From an uncultured Bacilli bacterium (lineage in GTDB: Bacteria > Bacillota_I > Bacilli_A > RF39 > UBA660), in NCBI GenBank assembly GCA_934153945.1, contig CAKPFM010000005.1, positions 1 through 64,000 on the forward strand: a stretch of 64,000 bases of DNA, read 5' to 3'. Position numbers and translations under genes: made by a program. Shown here piece by piece: positions 16,613 to 24,492 of the stretch; position 1 is the first letter of the stretch, and each line of letters starts with the position of its first letter. Below the pieces are notes generated by a model. The model ran no database searches, was not told the origin of the DNA, and was given only the letters and a program-made list of their open reading frames with translations.

Positions 16613-17719
16613 TTACAATTTAATTTGATTTTCTTTTTGTTGTTCTTTAACGAATATATTATTTGATAATTGGTATGCTAATTGTTGATTAGTCATATTG
16701 AAATTATATTCTATTCCATTTGAATCTAAAATATGAATCATTAATTTTCTTATTTCTTCTGGCTTAACATGTTCTTGTAATTCTTTTCTTACATTATTTA
16801 GGTTATTTGGATTACTATTTTTAGTAAAAAAATCAAAATCATTATTGCACGCTGCAACTAGAGCATTTTCCAGTTGTAATTCACTATGGTATTTGTTATA
16901 TGTATGATATATTGCTTTTAATAAATAGTTTATTTTATCATTTAATTCATTAGTTTCTTCTTGTTTATTGCTATTACTATATTGCCCAGAATAATTATTT
17001 TTATATCCAAAATATTTTTCCATATCTTCATTGTAAATCATATGGGGTGGTCTATTTTTTAAATATTCTATATAATTTTTATAAGTACAATCACTATCTT
17101 TTAAACCAATATAATAAGAAATATTACCTGCAATATAAGATTGATATGATCCTTCTGTTCCTTTATCTTTTACTAAACCAACTGTATTAAAGCTAGGAGT
17201 AGTTGGAGATAATTTATTTCTTCCTTCAACCAAATAATTATTATGTTCTACGAAATTAATAATATTTAAAGCATTTTGATATCCCATTACTCTAACAATT
17301 ACATTATCGTTTCTCATTTTATGGAAAATTTTCATATCGACTTCTATGTTGTTTGATTTAAAAAAATCTAGTAAGATTTCTACACCTTTTTTTAAATGTT
17401 TATAATCAATTGGTAAATAAATTTTATAATTATCGTTTGATTTATAATCATATTTTTTTGTTTTTATACCCCAACATTTATCAGTAGCATATTTTGTACC
17501 ATCTAGTCTACTTTTATGAAACAAAGTATCTTTTGTATATTTAGACCATTCAGAAAAAAAAGAACTAGTATCTTTAGGATTAATACCATCAAAATCTTCT
17601 CTTTTTAATCCATATTTTCTAATAAATTTTAATATTTGATCTTCCTTGTCAAAAGAGTATTTGTATTTATAAGTTTCTTTTAATAAATCTTCTACTTCCT
17701 TTTGTTTTAACAAATCCAT
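16613..17719 (-). CDS. Orphan cytoplasmic protein
   Basis: 368 residues, no TM helix or signal. The N-terminus is helical, the middle (about 95-215) is a mixed domain (KIYLPIDYKHLKKGVEILL ... RNDNVIVRVMGYQNAL ... SYQSYIAGNISYYIG), then an Asn-rich linker and a C-terminal helical segment. The middle has a loose likeness to HopA1-type effector/lanthionine-enzyme-associated domains (phosphothreonine-binding-like), but I would not assign it. It sits just upstream of pilin 3 and is read the same way, though its own stop and the pilin's ribosome site are distinct. GGTGAT precedes ATG 17719. Confidence 0.6.
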   Translation of the reverse strand: MDLLKQKEVEDLLKETYKYKYSFDKEDQILKFIRKYGLKREDFDGINPKDTSSFFSEWSKYTKDTLFHKSRLDGTKYATDKCWGIKTKKYDYKSNDNYKIYLPIDYKHLKKGVEILLDFFKSNNIEVDMKIFHKMRNDNVIVRVMGYQNALNIINFVEHNNYLVEGRNKLSPTTPSFNTVGLVKDKGTEGSYQSYIAGNISYYIGLKDSDCTYKNYIEYLKNRPPHMIYNEDMEKYFGYKNNYSGQYSNSNKQEETNELNDKINYLLKAIYHTYNKYHSELQLENALVAACNNDFDFFTKNSNPNNLNNVRKELQEHVKPEEIRKLMIHILDSNGIEYNFNMTNQQLAYQLSNNIFVKEQQKENQIKL

Positions 17720-17783
17720 ATTATCACCATTATTAATATATCAATTTTACATTTTTTATGCAATTATTCTTTACATCATTAGA

Positions 17784-17807
17784 CAAAAAAAGAGAAAATT
17801 TTCTCTA
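17784..17807 (-). terminator. Terminator of the nrdD-nrdG-dut operon
   Basis: AGAGAAAATTTTCTCT is a perfect palindrome overlapping the end of dut, followed by TTTTTTT on the minus strand. Confidence 0.85.
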
Positions 17808-18260
17808 TTTTGTACCGGTTGAACCAAATCCACCATTTCCACGAACAGTTTCATCTAAAGAATCAACTTCTTCAAATTCTGCTTTAACATAGGGAACTAA
17901 TACAAATTGAGCAATTCTTTCACTCTTTTCAATTGTTTGCTGTTCATTAGATTGATTATATAAAGCTACCATAATTTCTCCTCTATAATCACTATCAATA
18001 ACACCTACTTTATTAGCTGGCGCTAAACCTCTTTTAATTGAAATACCACTACGAGCAAATACTAAACCTACAAGACCTGTTGGTATTTCCATAGAAAGAC
18101 CTGTTGGTATTAATTTTGTTTCTCCTGGATTTAGTGTAATATCTTCACTTATCGCAGCATATAAATCACATCCTGCAGCATATTCAGTACCATAAGTTGG
18201 TAATTTAGCTAATTCATTTAATTTTTTAATTTTTAAAACTTCTTTATTTATGCATGACAT
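17805..18260 (-). CDS. dut: dUTP diphosphatase
   Basis: 151 residues, a trimeric dUTPase that hydrolyses dUTP to dUMP and PPi, keeping uracil out of DNA and supplying dUMP. All five motifs are present: YAAGCDLYA (1), RSGIS (2), GVIDSDYRGEI (3), RIAQFVLVP (4) and GNGGFGSTG (5). It overlaps nrdG by 13 bp and ends the operon with nrdD-nrdG, a sensible nucleotide-supply pairing. AGAGG sits 7 nt before the ATG. Confidence 0.95.
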   Translation of the reverse strand: MSCINKEVLKIKKLNELAKLPTYGTEYAAGCDLYAAISEDITLNPGETKLIPTGLSMEIPTGLVGLVFARSGISIKRGLAPANKVGVIDSDYRGEIMVALYNQSNEQQTIEKSERIAQFVLVPYVKAEFEEVDSLDETVRGNGGFGSTGTK

Positions 18261-18805
18261 ACTTTTACCTCTTCAAAACTTTCTACATCTTCGTCACTAT
18301 ATAAAACTATTTCATTTGATTCTCTAGTTTTTTTCATATCTATTATTCTTTGATTAGTTGAACCAACATAATGTTTATTAATACTTGCTAATCTCATTAT
18401 AAATGGTCCTTCTAATAATACATCTATATTATTTAATATATCATTTAAATAATTATCTTTTTCACTTTGTTTTAATAAGGTTTCATAAGTATATCCTGTA
18501 TAACACCATATTGTTTTATTTGGATATAACTCTTTAACATTTAAAACTAAATTTCTTATTGTTTCTCTATTACCGGGAAATAGTGGATCGCCACCTGATA
18601 AAGTTAGACCACTACACCATTCTTGATCTAATTCTTTATATATTTCTTTTATAGCAGATTCGTCAAACATAACACCATCATTAGGATCCCAAGTTAAAGC
18701 ATTTTGACATCCAGGACATTCATGATTACATCCTGAAACCCATAAAACTACTCTTAATCCTTCTCCATTTAACATATCTGCTTTTGTTATATTATGATAT
18801 CTCAT
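18248..18805 (-). CDS. nrdG: Anaerobic ribonucleotide reductase activating enzyme
   Basis: 185 residues. A radical SAM enzyme that makes the glycyl radical on NrdD. The 4Fe-4S ligands are CNHECPGC, with the SAM segment SGGDPLF further on. ATG 18805 is preferred because AGGTGA precedes it by 5 nt, while a GTG at 18814 lies inside that ribosome site. It begins 10 nt past the nrdD stop. Its partner is directly upstream, so the pair is complete and functional by sequence. Confidence 0.94.
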   Translation of the reverse strand: MRYHNITKADMLNGEGLRVVLWVSGCNHECPGCQNALTWDPNDGVMFDESAIKEIYKELDQEWCSGLTLSGGDPLFPGNRETIRNLVLNVKELYPNKTIWCYTGYTYETLLKQSEKDNYLNDILNNIDVLLEGPFIMRLASINKHYVGSTNQRIIDMKKTRESNEIVLYSDEDVESFEEVKVCHA

Positions 18806-18814
18806 ACAATTCAC

Positions 18815-20995
18815 CTACATTGATTTTCTTTCTGCTATTTCAGCCATTTTTGCTTTATTTAGTCTTGTATCACCATGGACTCTTGAATAAGATAAATATC
18901 CATTCATTCTATCAATTTTAGTTAAATCATCACTACCACATACTGGACAAGTATCCATTTCTAATTCTTCATGTCCACATTTGTTACAATAAGCAAGTGA
19001 TAAATTAACACCTTCATAGAAACCTTTTTCCATAGCTCTTTCTACATAAGTAATCATGGCTTTAGTATTATAATTTAAATTATATCTAACATACTGAATT
19101 CTTCCACCTTTACAAAGTTCCCAGAATCTTTCTTCTAAATCTTGTTTTTGAATACCATTAATATCTTCCCAAACACCACAATGGAAACTATTAGATACAT
19201 ATTCTCTTGACGATACACCTTCGATTACACCATATTTTTTTCTAAATTGTTCTATCTGAAGTCCACATAAATTTTCTGCTGGTGTACCATATATAGCATA
19301 TAAAATATGATCTTCTTTTTTAAACTCTTGTGTTTTTTCATTTATATATTTAAGTACTTCTAAAGCAAATTTACCATCTTCTACTATACTCTTTCCATTG
19401 TATAACATTTGTAGTTCATTTAAAGCTGTTATACCAAAAGAAGCTGTTGAAGATTCTAGTAATGGTTCAATACACTCATTAGGTTGTAAATGTCCTTTAT
19501 AGAAACCACCTTCACAATAAGCTATTGGATTAGTACTTGCTTTTTTCTTAGCTAAATAATGATATGTACGAATGTGAATTTTTCTTATCATTTCTAGATA
19601 ATAATCTAATACTTCATAAAAATCTTTTTGTTCTTCTCTTGATTTAGCTAAAATCATTGGTAAATGTAATGAAACAGCTCCAATATTAAATCTTCCTATA
19701 AATACTGGTACATCTTTATCATCTGCTGGTTCAAATCCACCTCTTTCATAATATGGTGATAAGAAAGCTCTACATCCCATAGGACTTACTACTTTTCCAT
19801 ATTTTTTATACATTTCAGGTACATATCCTTTTCCTGTTAATGATAAATAATCTGGATACATTGTTTTTTCACTACATTTAATTGCTTCTAGGAAACTATC
19901 ATGTAGTGGTTTTCCCTCTTTATGTAAATTTTTATCATATAAGAAAACTAACTTTGGAAATAATGTAGGTTTTTTATATCCTTTTTTCCCTTGTCCTTTA
20001 GCATGTGTCTTTAAAATAGTTTGAGCTACCATAACACCAAATTTATCTTTTTCAATACCAAATGTCATAGTAACAAATGGATAGTCTCCACGAGATGAAC
20101 CAACACTATTTAGCTTATATTCAATTCCTTGATAACCTTGTTCACATTCTCTTTCAGTTTTCTTCCAAGCCCATTCTTCAGCTTTTTTGACACCTTTTTT
20201 ATCATCTTCAGATGTTTCAGTTAATTCCATATATTCTTTATAGAATTTATCATATGTTTTTTTAGCATAAGGCGCTAGTATAGTATCTACTTCTGGTACT
20301 GTAAATCCACCATATTGCATAGCAGCAGTGTTAATGATAACATCGCCCATTACACCAAATGCTGTATCTAGTGTTTTTGGCTCATTATACCATAAATTAC
20401 CCATTTCAAATCCATCTTTCATGACAGCTCCTACATCACATAGACAGCAGTTCATTGTATCTCTTCTAGCAGACATATCATGAACATAAATATATCCATC
20501 TTCACATGCTTCTATTTCAGCAGTTGTTAAGAAGAATTTTTTGTATAATTCTTTATTTAATGAATTATAAGTTAAACTTCTTTGAGTAGCAACTAATGCA
20601 CTATCAGTATTAGAGTTTTCTTTATCACCAATATAATTAATTGCTTGAGCTTTTTTGTATACTTTATCTAAAATGTGTACAAAATCTTTTTTATAATTTC
20701 TATATTCTCTATAACTTTTAGCAACTAATGGATTTACTTTTTCTAGTGCTGCTTCTACACAGTTATGAATTTGTTGAACTTCTGGATCAGTTGTTTGAGT
20801 AAGTAGATAATCTACTACTAAATTAACGACTTCATCTTCTGCTGATTCAGTTAAATCAACCATTACTCTTTCAGCACTTTTTCTAATTGCATCTTTTATT
20901 TTTTCTTCATTAAAAGCTTGTTTATTACCATTTCTTTTAATTATTTTAAATTTTGCCTTTACTTTTTCTAGGTTTTCTTTTTCTTTTTTTGTCAT
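18815..20995 (-). CDS. nrdD: Anaerobic ribonucleoside-triphosphate reductase
   Basis: 726 residues. Class III reductase converting NTPs to dNTPs with a glycyl radical and formate; strictly anaerobic. Residues about 15-105 are an ATP-cone regulatory domain (FKIIKRNGNKQAFNEEKI). The catalytic core includes the Cys of the active site (SPMGCRAFLSPYY and SFHCGVW). A zinc ribbon (CNKCGHEE ... CPVCGSD) leads to the glycyl-radical loop RMNGYLSYSR with Gly about 699. Length and layout fit the family. A promoter with a Crp-like palindrome overlapping its -35 lies upstream, so it is probably controlled by the divergent regulator at 21131. Confidence 0.96.
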   Translation of the reverse strand: MTKKEKENLEKVKAKFKIIKRNGNKQAFNEEKIKDAIRKSAERVMVDLTESAEDEVVNLVVDYLLTQTTDPEVQQIHNCVEAALEKVNPLVAKSYREYRNYKKDFVHILDKVYKKAQAINYIGDKENSNTDSALVATQRSLTYNSLNKELYKKFFLTTAEIEACEDGYIYVHDMSARRDTMNCCLCDVGAVMKDGFEMGNLWYNEPKTLDTAFGVMGDVIINTAAMQYGGFTVPEVDTILAPYAKKTYDKFYKEYMELTETSEDDKKGVKKAEEWAWKKTERECEQGYQGIEYKLNSVGSSRGDYPFVTMTFGIEKDKFGVMVAQTILKTHAKGQGKKGYKKPTLFPKLVFLYDKNLHKEGKPLHDSFLEAIKCSEKTMYPDYLSLTGKGYVPEMYKKYGKVVSPMGCRAFLSPYYERGGFEPADDKDVPVFIGRFNIGAVSLHLPMILAKSREEQKDFYEVLDYYLEMIRKIHIRTYHYLAKKKASTNPIAYCEGGFYKGHLQPNECIEPLLESSTASFGITALNELQMLYNGKSIVEDGKFALEVLKYINEKTQEFKKEDHILYAIYGTPAENLCGLQIEQFRKKYGVIEGVSSREYVSNSFHCGVWEDINGIQKQDLEERFWELCKGGRIQYVRYNLNYNTKAMITYVERAMEKGFYEGVNLSLAYCNKCGHEELEMDTCPVCGSDDLTKIDRMNGYLSYSRVHGDTRLNKAKMAEIAERKSM

Positions 20996-21014
20996 CTTAC
21001 CACTCCTAACTATA

Positions 21015-21044
21015 ACCTTTAAAGTACCTTTCCTACTTTAAGGT
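21015..21044 (-). promoter_or_regulatory. Inverted repeat in the nrdD leader
   Basis: ACCTTTAAAGTA (21015-21026) and TACTTTAAGGT (21034-21044) form an imperfect dyad in the 5' untranslated region of nrdD, 20 bp ahead of its ATG and next to the ribosome site. It could be an mRNA hairpin or a second operator; nothing else supports either choice. Confidence 0.4.
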
Positions 21045-21056
21045 AATTCTATCATT

Positions 21057-21109
21057 ATTATCAAATAATAGTTGTTGCATTTGCAACATTTTATTTTTTT
21101 TGTTATAAT
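21057..21109. promoter_or_regulatory. Divergent promoters sharing one palindrome (nrdD / Crp-like regulator)
   Basis: The 16-bp dyad TGTTGCATTTGCAACA spans 21073-21088. On the plus strand TTGCAA (21081-21086) is followed after 17 nt by TATAAT (21104-21109), the regulator promoter. On the minus strand TTGCAA (21086-21081) is followed after 18 nt by GATAAT (21062-21057), the nrdD promoter. A protein bound to the palindrome would cover both -35 boxes. Confidence 0.6.
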
Positions 21110-21130
21110 TTTTTTAGTGGTGATGATTTT

Positions 21131-21760
21131 ATGTTTGGAATACAAGGGTTATCAGATTTTGAAGTTATTTTAGAAAAAATGTCTAAATGTGTAAATGCTA
21201 AAAAGAGGACTTTTATGAATGGTGAAACTATTTTAAGCTTTGGTAATAAAAGGAAAATAATTGGCATTATTTTGTCAGGAAATGCTGATTTAAGAAAGAT
21301 TGATATTAAAGGATTTGAAACAATACTTGAAAATCTTTCTAAAGGTGATATTTTTAGTGAAATGTTTATAGAAATAAATGATGATCCCACTTATTTAGTT
21401 GCTACTAAAGAAACAGAAGTTTTATTTATTGATTATTATCATATTTTTAATGATTGTAAAATCAATTGTTTAAATCATAAAATTGTTGTTAATACTATTA
21501 TTGACATGTTAATGCACAAAACAGTTCAATTAAGTAATAAAATTTCTATATTAAGTAATAGAACTACTAGAGAAAAGATATTATCTTATTTACAAACTGA
21601 AGCTAAAGGTAATAGAAAAGTAACTATAAATTATAGTTTACAAGAGTTAGCTGATTATTTATGTGTTGATAGAAGTGCTATGATGAGAGAAATAAAAAAA
21701 TTAATTGATGAAAAAAAAATAAAAAAAGAAGGTAGAACCTTCACTATTTATAAGCGTTAA
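21131..21760 (+). CDS. Crp/Fnr-family transcription regulator
   Basis: 209 residues. An N-terminal cyclic-nucleotide-binding-like beta domain (FMNGETILSFGN ... GIILSGNADLRKI ... LSKGDIFSEMF), a dimerisation helix and a C-terminal HTH (SLQELADYLCVDRSAMMREIKKL). The CAP ligand residues are not conserved, and there is no N-terminal Cys cluster like FNR. Only two cysteines flank the sensor region (CVNAK, NDCKINC). The divergent position to nrdDG and the shared palindrome suggest it governs the anaerobic reductase. GGTGAT precedes the ATG. It ends convergent with the radical SAM gene, overlapping 4 bp. Confidence 0.88.
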   Translation: MFGIQGLSDFEVILEKMSKCVNAKKRTFMNGETILSFGNKRKIIGIILSGNADLRKIDIKGFETILENLSKGDIFSEMFIEINDDPTYLVATKETEVLFIDYYHIFNDCKINCLNHKIVVNTIIDMLMHKTVQLSNKISILSNRTTREKILSYLQTEAKGNRKVTINYSLQELADYLCVDRSAMMREIKKLIDEKKIKKEGRTFTIYKR

Positions 21761-22545
21761 TTTTGTATAAAATTGCAATGTTTACATAATTCTTCACACT
21801 TTTTATTATTTTTAAAATTATTAATCATCCTATTTACTCTAGTACTATTTAATATCTTTTTTAGATCATCATTATATATATTTCCTAGCGTTATTATCCC
21901 TTTTGTATCTAAACAACAAGGTACAATATTTCCATTTGAAAGTATTCCAATATGATCTTTTAATGCATAACATTTTCCTTTATCATTATAGTAATTATTA
22001 TCTAAATCTGGCCAAATAAATTCATGAAATTCACTAAAGAAAATATTGTTTTTTATTTTCTTTTTTTCTTTTATATTTGTATTATAGTGGTTATTTAAAA
22101 TATTAATAATTTCTTCATTATATTTATTATTAATCCAAATCCTGTATGATATATATGTATTTTCTAAATTATCAACTACATCAAAAATATCATTCATATA
22201 TTGTTCTAATGGTATTCCATATTTTTCATCATAACTATGTAATGATATATTTAATTGTCTTATCTCATTTATATCTTTTATTCTTTTTATTAAATATCCA
22301 TTTGTTGTTATATTAATCATAAAGTTATTTTCTTTAGCAAGTTTTATATATTTTTTTATATTAGGATGTAATAATGGTTCTCCTAGTATATGAAAATATA
22401 AGTAATTAGTATAACCTTTTAATTTTTTTAATATTAGTTTGAAATTTTCTTCTTCAATAAATCTTGTATCATTATTATTTTGAATACAAAAATCACATTT
22501 TAAATTACAACTATTTGTTATTTCTATATATACTTTTTTTAACAT
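21757..22545 (-). CDS. Radical SAM protein with C-terminal SPASM-like domain
   Basis: 262 residues. The N-terminal 4Fe-4S motif is SCNLKCDFC, followed by GEPLLHP and the core strands INITTNG. The C-terminal part carries cysteines in IVPCCLDTKG, then CEELCKHC, like the SPASM/twitch domain that binds an auxiliary cluster. Members modify peptides or act as anaerobic maturases. No precursor peptide gene is obvious in the neighbourhood. ATG 22545 is preferred because GGTGAT lies 4 nt before it; the frame extends to a GTG at 22557 within that site. Confidence 0.85.
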   Translation of the reverse strand: MLKKVYIEITNSCNLKCDFCIQNNNDTRFIEEENFKLILKKLKGYTNYLYFHILGEPLLHPNIKKYIKLAKENNFMINITTNGYLIKRIKDINEIRQLNISLHSYDEKYGIPLEQYMNDIFDVVDNLENTYISYRIWINNKYNEEIINILNNHYNTNIKEKKKIKNNIFFSEFHEFIWPDLDNNYYNDKGKCYALKDHIGILSNGNIVPCCLDTKGIITLGNIYNDDLKKILNSTRVNRMINNFKNNKKCEELCKHCNFIQN

Positions 22546-22599
22546 ATTTATCACCAATCTAGATAATTATACATTATTAAATATAAATTATAAATATTT

Positions 22600-23110
22600 T
22601 TATTTAATGAATCTACTTTTTATTTTTATCATTTCATGAATATTTTCATATTTATCTGCATTATCACAAAAGTATTCACTATAAGTTAAACTTTCTTTTA
22701 ATAAAGCTATTTTTTTCATAAGTATTGTAGCTTTTTTAGGAGTTGTTAATTTATATGATATTATTTCTCTTTCTAACATATGAAATATATATTCCTCTAA
22801 AATTAGTTTATTTCTATTGCTATAATCATTTAAAGTAAAATATGTTAGATGATGATATCTACCAGGATCTACAATATATAATTTTTGTTGTTCTTTAGAA
22901 TAAACTGAATTATGGAAAGCAAAGTCTACAGCTAAAAATCTATTTTCACTTAGTCTATTCATTTCTTCCTCCAATTTTTTTATATTTTCAATAAATTTAT
23001 TCCATTCTAATTCAGTTAATCCTATTTTATTGTTTTCCCTCACTGCCACTATTAAATATTTTATGATTATTTAGTATTGTTATTTCTTTTCCATCTACAT
23101 AGTATTTCAT
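22600..23110 (-). pseudogene. Broken kinase-like gene
   Basis: An ATG at 23110, with a very strong GGGGAGG site, starts a 27-codon piece (MKYYVDGKEITILNN ... NSGSEGK) that ends at TAA 23027-23029. The GSEG segment resembles the glycine-rich loop of protein-kinase-like folds. A second frame, 22600-23049, continues with VDFAFHNSVYS and LYIVDPGRY, which resemble the kinase catalytic D...N pair and a DFG-like DPG. The central part, including the lysine and most of the N-lobe, is missing, and the two pieces are in different frames. I read this as an internal deletion plus frameshift of one ancestral gene. Alternatively, the downstream piece (149 aa) might still be expressed alone. Confidence 0.6.
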
Positions 23111-23268
23111 ATTAGCCTCCCCAAGTTTTTTTAATTTTAATGTCATATATATTAACATGCAATAAATATTATGTCAAACATATAAAATATTTTTAGTTAC
23201 TATAAGTTAGTTAATAATTTTTGATATAGTAAAGTACAATATCATTTATATAATCTTGGCTTATACCA
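23111..23268. other. Intergenic region between kinase remnant and ORF6N array
   Basis: 158 bp, AT-rich. I see no gene or clear hairpin, only possible promoter elements for the broken kinase-like gene at 23110. Confidence 0.4.
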
Positions 23269-23641
23269 TTAGTTATATACTTTTTCATTTTTATAAATAT
23301 AACTTATTTTAGCACTTGTTTTAATTGCTACTTTTGTTTTTAAAATTGTTGCCAACATAGCTACTCCTTGCTCCGTAAACACCCCTTTGATTTTTATACC
23401 TTCCTCCTCTAGTTTCTCTTTTTTGGTCGAAAATTTCGACCAAAAAAATATTGCTTTCGTCATCCGCCAACTTAAAAGAAAATTTTTTTGGAAACTTTTC
23501 TATATTATTTTTTACTGCTTCATTTATTCTTTTTACCTCTGTACCATATAATTTAGCCAAATCAGAATCTAACATTACTTGTTTTCCTTTTATTTCATAT
23601 ATCATGTTTTCAATCTTTATTTCTTCTACTATTTCTTGCAT
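23269..23641 (-). pseudogene. ORF6N cassette copy 1, frameshifted and truncated
   Basis: The start MQEIVEEIKIENMIYEI matches the two intact copies upstream. It continues to EIFDQKRETRGGRYKN in one frame, then the family motif GVFTEQGVAMLATIL lies in another, so a one-base change occurred in the A/G-rich tract at about 23382-23396. After the FTEQGVAM motif the protein stops early and lacks the whole PLD-like C-terminal domain found in copies 2 and 3. A 29-bp near-perfect palindrome (23419-23447) lies inside it. It is the last and most decayed member of the tandem array. Confidence 0.85.
23419..23447. repeat. Palindrome inside the broken ORF6N copy
   Basis: Two 14-bp arms, TTTTTTGGTCGAAA and TTTCGACCAAAAAA, are separated by one base. 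The arms are exact. It is within coding sequence of the pseudogene and could form a hairpin with T-rich flanks. Confidence 0.75.
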
Positions 23642-23645
23642 ATTT

Positions 23646-24488
23646 CTACCCAATATTTTCCATCAATTCTTTTAAAATATTTTCATCTTCTATTCTATTT
23701 ATAGCAAAACATTTATTACCTAAATCTTTAAACGATGCTCCTGAATGATATAGTATTTTTTTATCTAGTATTATAAATCTATCATGAAATTTATTATTTA
23801 TTATTATTTCTAAATTCTCGTATTGCTTTTGATATTTTTGATAATCTGTTTTGTTATACTTATTAGTTATAATTGTAACATTTTTATCTAATAAACAAGT
23901 TATATCCAATATTGTTTTATCTACATAATTATCTATAATTATTATTTCTTTTTCTGCTTTATTTAATATATCAATTAGTAGTGAATACGCATCATATATT
24001 TGTCCTTCATAAAATATATGATTATTTTTTTCTTCAAATTGATTTAATGTTTTTTCCAAAATATCAATTCTTTTGCTATCTTTTAGTACTAATTCATTAA
24101 TATATTTTTGTTCAATACTTTTAGTGAAATATTTTCTCATTTCTACAAATGCATTCATTATTTTAATACTTGTTTTAACTGCTACAGTAGTTCTTAAAAT
24201 ACTAGATAGCATAGCAACACCCTGTTCCGTAAATACATGTGGCAATGTTCTTGTTTTTCTATTTGCGGTTCCATTTTGGAACCACAAATTGTTACATTCT
24301 TCTAATGTTAGTTGAAAATAAAAATTATTTGGAAATCTATCAATATTTCTTTTTACAGCCCTATTAATATCTTTTGTACCATTTATACATCCATATAATT
24401 TAGCCAAATCAGAATCTAACATTACTTGTTTTCCTCTTATTTCATATATCATGTTTTCAATCTTTATTTCTTCTACTATTTCTTGCAT
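23646..24488 (-). CDS. ORF6N-domain protein with PLD-like C-terminus (copy 2)
   Basis: 280 residues. The N-terminal ORF6N/KilA-N-type DNA-binding domain (RGKQVMLDSDLAKLYG) is followed by PHVFTEQGVAMLSSIL, a helical segment and a C-terminal phospholipase D-like domain: KEIIIIDNYVDKTIL, then KFHDRFIILDKK and YHSGASFKDLG, in which H-D-R ... D stands for the HxK/R motif. Only one PLD motif is present, so it would act as a dimer or be a pseudo-nuclease. The gene ends 4 nt before the next start. Its first 32 codons and last 133 codons are nearly the same as copy 3, while the middle differs widely. ORF6N proteins are common in phages and mobile elements. Confidence 0.88.
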   Translation of the reverse strand: MQEIVEEIKIENMIYEIRGKQVMLDSDLAKLYGCINGTKDINRAVKRNIDRFPNNFYFQLTLEECNNLWFQNGTANRKTRTLPHVFTEQGVAMLSSILRTTVAVKTSIKIMNAFVEMRKYFTKSIEQKYINELVLKDSKRIDILEKTLNQFEEKNNHIFYEGQIYDAYSLLIDILNKAEKEIIIIDNYVDKTILDITCLLDKNVTIITNKYNKTDYQKYQKQYENLEIIINNKFHDRFIILDKKILYHSGASFKDLGNKCFAINRIEDENILKELMENIG

Positions 24489-24492
24489 ATTT

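Noticed and set aside
20996..21130. Classical NrdR box upstream of nrdD
   Set aside because: The known consensus with paired ACACTATATATAGTG-like boxes is not present; only the TGTTGCA dyad is seen.
21103..21390. Minus-strand frame opposite the Crp-like gene
   Set aside because: Fully opposite a clear regulator gene and without family signature.
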